Shown here in pieces: positions 58,984 through 64,000 of a stretch of 64,000 nt of DNA (position 1 is the stretch's first letter; each line of letters begins with the position of its first letter). Under the pieces are notes generated by a model. The model was not told the origin of the DNA. It was given only the letters and a program-made list of their open reading frames with translations, and ran no database searches. The stretch comes from Crassaminicella profunda (lineage in GTDB: Bacteria > Bacillota > Clostridia > Peptostreptococcales > Thermotaleaceae): the NCBI RefSeq assembly GCF_019884785.1, contig NZ_CP082326.1:3279355-3343354 (forward strand). Direction: 5' to 3'. A program made the position numbers and the translations under genes.

Positions 58984-60989
58984 TATTTAACTTTGAAAGT
59001 ATCCGTTTGCTCTTTTAAATTTTTAGCCATATTGTTTAATGCTTCAATATTCGCACTGACTTCTTCAAAGGTACTTACCTGTTCTTGAATTTCCATACTG
59101 ATTTGTTGAGACGAAGAAGCACTATTTTGAGTAGTTTGAGAAAACTCATCCATAGCTTTCGCCATATCTTCAGCTATTTCTGATTGTTGCATAGAAGAAT
59201 CAGAAATTGTCTTCATTTTATCTGCTATTTCTTCTATTACTTTTAAAATTTTATCAAACTCTTCATTGGTTTCTCTTGCTTTTTCCACGCTTATATCTAC
59301 AATTTCCTGCTCTTCTTTCATTGTATCATGAGCATTTTTTGTCTTATTTTCAATTTCATGAATTAATAGGGTAATCTTATCTGCTGAGTTTTTACTTTCT
59401 TCCGCAAGTTTTCTCACTTCCTCAGCTACTACTGCAAATCCTTTGCCTGCATCTCCTGCACGTGCTGCTTCAATAGCTGCATTTAATGCAAGTAAATTGG
59501 TTTGTTCAGAAATATTTGTAATCATTGAAACAATTTCACTAATTTCTAAAGATGAATTGTTCAGTTCTTCAACGATTATATACATATTATTTGAAGAATC
59601 CTTCACCTTATCAATAGCTCCAACAACATCCTTTAATTTTTCAACACCATAATGAGCAGCCTTTAATGCTTCTTCACTATTCTTAGCAACATTTTGTGAT
59701 TCTTTTGATACAATCACAGCTCCGCTAGCTATTTCTTCAATGCCTGCAGTTGCTTCTTCAATAACACTTGCATTACTTTGCAATCCATCAGATACAGTAT
59801 TTATTTCATTGGCAATACTTTCTATACTTTGATTTACTTGCTCCATTGCAGCAGCCAATTCATGAGAGGATTCGGATAGGGTATTTGCATCTTTTTTCAC
59901 TTGCGCTACCATATCTTTTATTTTTGTAACAAATAGATTAAACCATTTTGAAAGAGTACCCAATTCATCCTTTGAATTCACTTCTAAACGCTTAGTTAAA
60001 TCCCCTTCTCCTTTAGCAATATCTTTTAACATATCATTGGTTTGATCAATAGGTCTTGTGATTAATTTTGAAATAAATACAGCTAAAATTAGAGATATTC
60101 CCATAGTCAGAATAATCACCGTTACAATTATTCTTGCAGCAGATTTAACTTGATTTCCGATTAACCCTTTAATGTCTTCATTAACTTCTTTCAATAAGGG
60201 TTCAAGACTATGTACTGTATTTCTATACTGTCCTGTTAACCCTTCTGTATTACTTAAACCGATTTCTTGATCAATAGATACTACTTTATTAAAGTCACCC
60301 CTATATTGATCCACTAATGAAGTTAATTTATTTTTTTCAGAAATGCTTGAAGCATTTACCAATAATTTCATTTTTGAAAGGATTGTATTAAATTGGTCAA
60401 CATATTTTACATCATTTCTCAATAAATAGTCTTTTTCTGTTCTTCTTGCCTCTAGCATTAAAATATGTAAGTCTTTATTGCCTTGTATATTTTTTAAAGC
60501 ATCTTCCACATGATGAATGGAATTTCTCATTTCTCCAATAGATCCATAATCCTTGAATCCTCTTGTTTTTACTTTATCTGTTACTTTTAAAAATGTATCA
60601 TGATATTGTTGAATCAAAACAATGGTTTTATCCAAATCTTCTATAATTTCCTTATTTCCAATAAGATCTTCATGCTTTCTTAAACTTTCTATATTCTTAA
60701 TAACTTCTTGATAGTTTTCTTCAAATTTATTGAGTTGTTCACTTTTTCCCGTTTTAAAAAATTCTAAATTCGTTTTATCTAATAGTAAAAAATCTTTTTC
60801 ATTTTTTCTCATTCCTAAAATATGTTCAAAAGTTTCATTATTTTTTAAGATTATTGGTATTGAATGCTGGGCAATATCTGTTATATATACATATCCTATT
60901 CCTCCTAAAGACATGGAAAGGATTAATACGCACAAGAATCCTATAAGCATTTTTGTTCTGATTTTTAAATCACTAAATTTCCATTTCAT
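58983..60989 (-). CDS. Methyl-accepting chemotaxis protein with HBM-type sensor
   Basis: The 668-residue receptor has a membrane helix at about 12-32, an all-helical extracellular domain with two similar EKD(F/Y)LL motifs ([26 protein letters not shown]), and a second membrane helix near 288-308. A HAMP linker follows, then a signalling domain with the hairpin tip [20 protein letters not shown]. The paired motifs fit the helical-bimodular (HBM) sensor that binds organic acids. It lies upstream of a succinate-type operon, so taxis to such acids is possible. Confidence 0.94.
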   Translation of the reverse strand: MKWKFSDLKIRTKMLIGFLCVLILSMSLGGIGYVYITDIAQHSIPIILKNNETFEHILGMRKNEKDFLLLDKTNLEFFKTGKSEQLNKFEENYQEVIKNIESLRKHEDLIGNKEIIEDLDKTIVLIQQYHDTFLKVTDKVKTRGFKDYGSIGEMRNSIHHVEDALKNIQGNKDLHILMLEARRTEKDYLLRNDVKYVDQFNTILSKMKLLVNASSISEKNKLTSLVDQYRGDFNKVVSIDQEIGLSNTEGLTGQYRNTVHSLEPLLKEVNEDIKGLIGNQVKSAARIIVTVIILTMGISLILAVFISKLITRPIDQTNDMLKDIAKGEGDLTKRLEVNSKDELGTLSKWFNLFVTKIKDMVAQVKKDANTLSESSHELAAAMEQVNQSIESIANEINTVSDGLQSNASVIEEATAGIEEIASGAVIVSKESQNVAKNSEEALKAAHYGVEKLKDVVGAIDKVKDSSNNMYIIVEELNNSSLEISEIVSMITNISEQTNLLALNAAIEAARAGDAGKGFAVVAEEVRKLAEESKNSADKITLLIHEIENKTKNAHDTMKEEQEIVDISVEKARETNEEFDKILKVIEEIADKMKTISDSSMQQSEIAEDMAKAMDEFSQTTQNSASSSQQISMEIQEQVSTFEEVSANIEALNNMAKNLKEQTDTFKVK

Positions 60990-61186
60990 CTTTCATCTCC
61001 TCCTTATATATATTGATCATTTATCAAATACGCTATTTCATCTTTTAGAGCCACTTTTCACATCCTCTTCTTTAAAATTTTTTATAAAACTCCCCTACCT
61101 AACAGTAGTTAGTTTATCTTGGTATGCATTTTGTTCCTAATAGTATATTACATTTAATGGATTATTTCAATGTTTTGCCTATTAAT

Positions 61187-61229
61187 AAAAAACAGGAGAT
61201 TCATAGGCTAACCTACCTTAAATCTCCTG
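61187..61229 (-). terminator. Terminator of the small helical-protein gene
   Basis: CAGGAGATT/AATCTCCTG with a 19-base loop is followed on the minus strand by TTTTTT. It lies 8 bp after the stop codon. Confidence 0.85.
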
Positions 61230-61236
61230 CTCCTTA

Positions 61237-61524
61237 TTAAAAAACATAGTGGTCATAATATTCTTCTAATGCATCTATTCTTTCAGAAATTATTTTTTCA
61301 TCCTGTATGCTAAAACATGAAAGTTTATTTGATTCTTGATCATCTAAGATTTCTACCTGACGTTTAAAAATATCATTTACCTTATTATAAATTTCCTTGA
61401 TGGTTTCTAAGTCTCTTTCTTCTAGTAAATTGTTGTGTACTACATCTTTTAATCTACTCTCTATTTTCCTTATGTACCAATGTGCTTCCACACACAATTG
61501 AGAAGAGCCTTCCTCTTTCATCAT
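61237..61524 (-). CDS. Small helical protein of unknown function
   Basis: The 95-residue soluble protein is predicted to be nearly all helix (WYIRKIESRLKDVVHNNLLE; ERIDALEEYYDHYVF). It has its own terminator and a possible GGAAGG RBS, but no recognised family. It lies between the chemotaxis receptor and dedA genes. Confidence 0.6.
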   Translation of the reverse strand: MMKEEGSSQLCVEAHWYIRKIESRLKDVVHNNLLEERDLETIKEIYNKVNDIFKRQVEILDDQESNKLSCFSIQDEKIISERIDALEEYYDHYVF

Positions 61525-61657
61525 ATTTATAGCGCCTACCTTCCTTTTTTAAGGTTTATAGTATTCACTATTATTTTACAACTTTTTGCGCTATTTTCCA
61601 ATATGTATATGGAAAAGAATTCTAATTGCTAATTTTTCATAAATGTTCCTCAACTAC

Positions 61658-62248
61658 TTATTTGCTTTTCTTTCTTAAAACATAGTATATCCCCATGCCC
61701 ATACAAATAATCATTAAAACAACTACAGCTAATCTATGAAAGCTTTGAACCCAAACTTCCCATCTTTCACCTACAAAAACCCCTAATGTAACAAATGTAG
61801 TTACCCAAAGGAATCCTCCCACATTGGCATAAAAAGCAAATCTCATATAGGGCCTCTTTGTAATCCCTGCATAGTAAGCATTCAACTGACGAATCCCTGG
61901 AATAAAATAACCTATAACAATGGCATATTTTCCATATTTATCAAACCATTTTTCAGTCTTATAAAAAGATCTATCATCAATATGTAAGTATTTCCCATAT
62001 TTCTTCAAGAATGGCCATCCCAAACAATAGCCTATCATATAGCTAACAGATACCCCTATGATACTTCCTATAAAAGCAATACAAACGACCCAGAAAAAAT
62101 CCATTTTTCCCTTGGTAACTAAAAAACCTGCAAAGGTTAATAGTACCTCATCAGGTATTGGAAGTCCTATAATTCCAAATACTAAAGCTAAAAATATTCC
62201 TATATATCCATAAACGGAAATCAAATACAATATTTTTTCTTGGAGCAA
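61658..62248 (-). CDS. DedA-family membrane protein
   Basis: A TTG start behind AAGGAGG gives 196 residues. It has GLPIPDEVLLTFAGFLVTKG, the conserved FIGSIIGVSVSYMIGYCLG, and the FIPGIRQLNAYYAGIT region with the arginine typical of DedA. These proteins act as lipid scramblases or flippases for undecaprenyl phosphate or phospholipids. This gene is not linked to an operon here. Confidence 0.93.
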   Translation of the reverse strand: MLQEKILYLISVYGYIGIFLALVFGIIGLPIPDEVLLTFAGFLVTKGKMDFFWVVCIAFIGSIIGVSVSYMIGYCLGWPFLKKYGKYLHIDDRSFYKTEKWFDKYGKYAIVIGYFIPGIRQLNAYYAGITKRPYMRFAFYANVGGFLWVTTFVTLGVFVGERWEVWVQSFHRLAVVVLMIICMGMGIYYVLRKKSK

Positions 62249-62507
62249 CTTGATTCCTCCTTATTCTGTCATCTTATTTTTCTCCACTAAAAATAAACCC
62301 TATTAAAAGTTAGCAGATTTTATCAAAAAATGTCAATGGTATATACAAAAAAAATCTTTTTTTGTCATCTATTTTATTATAATGCAAAGTTCCCTTTAAA
62401 CTCAATGGTTTCTGCTTTTTTCAATTTAATTATTTTCTTCTATTAGAATATACAGGCCTTTGAGAAAAAGACTAGTTATTTCCGATGAGAAAAAATATGC
62501 TATCTAA

Positions 62508-62541
62508 TAAAAAAACTCAAGGGATTAATAATCCCTTGAGT
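62508..62541 (-). terminator. Terminator of the ECF S-component gene
   Basis: ACTCAAGGGAT/ATCCCTTGAGT with a 5-base loop has a T-run on the minus strand just after it. It lies 7 bp beyond the stop codon. Confidence 0.9.
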
Positions 62542-62547
62542 CTTTTA

Positions 62548-63078
62548 TTAATTTATATTATATGCTTTTGGGTCTACCTTCATAAAAGCTTTTTTCACTT
62601 GTATTCCTATAGGTAATGCAATCACTAATCCGATACTTGTAGTAAGTAGTGACCCTGGTATTTTTGCAATAGGTGCAATAAAGTTTCCACAAAAGTATAC
62701 ATTTGTTAGGTAATATCCTGCTAATGAAATAACTCCTCCAATTACATATCCTAAAAAGTTGATCTTCATATTTACACCCTTATAATCTTTACTTTGAACA
62801 ATTTTAGCTACAACATACGCCATTAATCCCTTAATCACTAAAGTAAAGGGTGCATAGCTAAAATATCCTCCGAAAATATCAAATAAGAACATCCCACCAC
62901 CTGCTGCAATAGCTGAATCAGCTGGATTTAAAATAAGTGCTGTTATAAAAAGAGTTGTTGTTCCTAGATGCATCATACTAGGTCCTACAGGAATATGAAT
63001 ATAAGTAGCTGCCATATTCACTGCTATAAATAAACCTAACAATACCATTCTTCTTGTTGTCCAACCATTATTATTCAT
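62548..63078 (-). CDS. ECF transporter S component
   Basis: The 176-residue protein has about six hydrophobic helices. RRMVLLGLFIAVNMAATYIH, PVGPSMMHLGTT, ALILNPADSAIAAG and GMFLFDIFGGYFSYAPFTLV, then IKGLMAYVVAKI, are typical of vitamin-binding S components (HmpT/PdxU-like group). The vitamin cannot be read from sequence. No thi-box or FMN riboswitch precedes it; instead a palindromic operator overlaps its promoter. A group II ECF module elsewhere would energise it. Confidence 0.88.
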   Translation of the reverse strand: MNNNGWTTRRMVLLGLFIAVNMAATYIHIPVGPSMMHLGTTTLFITALILNPADSAIAAGGGMFLFDIFGGYFSYAPFTLVIKGLMAYVVAKIVQSKDYKGVNMKINFLGYVIGGVISLAGYYLTNVYFCGNFIAPIAKIPGSLLTTSIGLVIALPIGIQVKKAFMKVDPKAYNIN

Positions 63079-63144
63079 TGATTTTTTCCTCCTTTATTAC
63101 TTACATCCATTTTTGTTAAAATATCACACAAACGTTACAATCAT

Positions 63145-63182
63145 ATTATTGCACAAATATTGTACCGTGTCAACGGTACAAT
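63145..63182 (-). promoter_or_regulatory. Promoter with palindromic operator of the ECF S-component gene
   Basis: On the minus strand TTGACA (63173-63168), 17 bp, AATAAT (63150-63145) form a good promoter. A perfect 10-bp inverted repeat ATTGTACCGT/ACGGTACAAT with a 4-base gap (63159-63182) covers the -35 box, the expected place for a repressor. The regulator is not identified; it is probably a vitamin-linked repressor. Confidence 0.75.
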
Positions 63183-63217
63183 ATAAGAATCGTATTGGTT
63201 GTTTTGTTTATTTTATG

Positions 63218-63250
63218 AAAAAAGCTGAGGAATTTTCCTCAGCTTTTTTT
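63218..63250 (-). terminator. Terminator of the isomerase gene
   Basis: AAGCTGAGGAA/TTCCTCAGCTT with a 2-base loop and T-runs on both flanks. It can act on either strand and isolates the ECF promoter from upstream transcription. Confidence 0.9.
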
Positions 63251-63311
63251 ATTCTCTATTGGATTTATAAACACTCACCTTGTTGTTTCAATCAAAATCT
63301 CTATTGATCAA

Positions 63312-64000
63312 TCATTTATCTATTATTGTTTTTAACTTTTCTAACGATTTTACTGCATTTTCTCTTGGTCTCACTTCAATAATATAATAAACATCCAACT
63401 CTTTCATTTTTTCTATATGCCATTTAAAATCCACATTGCCGCTACCTATAATCTGATGATCACTTTTCCCATTATGATCATGTAAGTGACAAGTTTTTAT
63501 ATACTTTATATGCTTTAAGAAGAAATCTACTTCATTGTATTGATTCGTATAACTATGTCCTATATCCCAAGTCAAATATAAATTTTCTTGACTTAAAAGT
63601 TCCTCTAATGTTTCCTGAACAATTCTTTCTGGAAATCGTCCTGAATTCTCAATGCATAAATAGATTTTACCTTGTGCATAATTACTTAGTTCTATTAAAC
63701 TCTCTTTAAGCACTTTTTTATATTCTTCACAATAAGACTCATCTAAATAAGATTTTCTATCTGTAAGGGTAAAGCATACTGCACTTCCTATATGCATTGT
63801 CATTCTACTTGCCCCTATGTCATAGCCCAAGTCAATGACCTCTTTGAATCTATCTATTGTAGCTTTTCTAATTCCCTCTTGAAGCTGTAAAAGCGTAATA
63901 TCTTCAGGAGCATGTAAAGTAATGGCTATATGATTTTCTTCTTTATATTTTTTAATTTGTTCTCTCTCTCTCTTTGTGAAATTTTCTGGAAAGAAAATGG
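63312..64000 (-). CDS. Sugar phosphate isomerase/epimerase, TIM barrel (partial, N-terminus off window)
   Basis: The frame runs from its stop at 63312 to the window edge without a break, so the start is outside; an internal methionine at 63830 is not the start. About 229 residues are visible. They show TIM-barrel features of the xylose-isomerase-like/AP-endonuclease 2 family: HIAITLHAPED, TMHIGSAVCF, LCIENSGRFPER, LTWDIGHSYTN, CHLHDHNGKSDH, IGSGNVDF and YIIEVRP, which supply His, Glu and Asp metal ligands. The substrate is unknown. Confidence 0.88.
   Translation of the reverse strand, partial: IFFPENFTKREREQIKKYKEENHIAITLHAPEDITLLQLQEGIRKATIDRFKEVIDLGYDIGASRMTMHIGSAVCFTLTDRKSYLDESYCEEYKKVLKESLIELSNYAQGKIYLCIENSGRFPERIVQETLEELLSQENLYLTWDIGHSYTNQYNEVDFFLKHIKYIKTCHLHDHNGKSDHQIIGSGNVDFKWHIEKMKELDVYYIIEVRPRENAVKSLEKLKTIIDK

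Noticed and set aside
62548-63182. Riboswitch before the ECF S-component gene
   Set aside because: The leader is only about 60 bases and has no thi-box, RFN or other aptamer pattern; a protein operator is visible instead.
1-64000. tRNA or rRNA genes
   Set aside because: Reading the intergenic regions on both strands gave no cloverleaf with a GTTCRANNC arm and no rRNA-like sequence.

Overview
This window comes from a low-GC, anaerobic Gram-positive bacterium of the Clostridia. The signs are strong GGAGG ribosome binding sites, AT-rich codon use, a SCIFF-peptide radical-SAM maturase, PTS-type dihydroxyacetone kinase, ThiW/ThiM and Rex-type redox sites. No rRNA, tRNA, CRISPR array or intact transposase was found. 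Both ends cut through genes: a sigma-54 activator at the left and a TIM-barrel isomerase at the right.

Layout. (1) 0-5.7 kb: a truncated sigma-54 activator diverges from a sigma-54-driven operon for D-3-hydroxybutyrate use: CoA-transferase, small membrane protein, sodium:solute symporter, PH-like protein, 3-hydroxybutyrate dehydrogenase. (2) 5.7-16.4 kb: an accessory region with a retropepsin-like protease pair, a large SF1 helicase whose 5' end is frameshifted, small membrane and lipoproteins, a Fic protein, a degenerate array of palindromic units, and many gene relics. (3) 16.5-23.5 kb: a second sigma-54 unit: M20 amidohydrolase, YfcC-type carrier and isochorismatase-fold hydrolase (glutaminase lies behind a hairpin), with a divergent PrpR-like activator. 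(4) 23.5-31.9 kb: a SorC-controlled LsrF/DhaK-like/DhaL-like/VOC cluster, a small accessory patch, then a PTS-type dhaKLM set. (5) 32-36.9 kb: a heterodimeric ABC exporter with a divergent MarR regulator. (6) 37-42 kb: MutS-like ATPase, RNase H, orphan SCIFF maturase, and a relict IS200/IS605 right end (TnpB tail plus omega-RNA-like hairpins). (7) 42-50.5 kb: glycerate kinase/GntP/CdaR operon, MBL hydrolase, AmmeMemoRadiSam genes, phosphoribosyltransferase. (8) 50.5-53.3 kb: thiW-thiM behind two tandem thi-box aptamers, one divergent, plus a LysO-family exporter. (9) 53.3-64 kb: a small membrane peptide, an AspT-like carrier/Cat1/SucD fermentation operon with Rex-like sites, chemotaxis receptor, DedA, an ECF S component with a palindromic operator, and the partial isomerase.

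Themes. Several catabolic modules carry their own regulator and readable sites (two -24/-12 promoters with upstream repeats, SorC, MarR, CdaR, Rex, riboswitches). Intergenic regions hold many short, decayed copies of genes still present in this window (RNase H start, 97-residue gene end, L,D-transpeptidase-like segment, protease-pair junction), plus an hsp20 fragment and a TnpB tail. The least explained items are the divergent second thi-box aptamer, the palindromic array at 10.7-11.1 kb, and the relict omega-RNA locus. Functions are inferred from remembered family motifs; no database search was possible.
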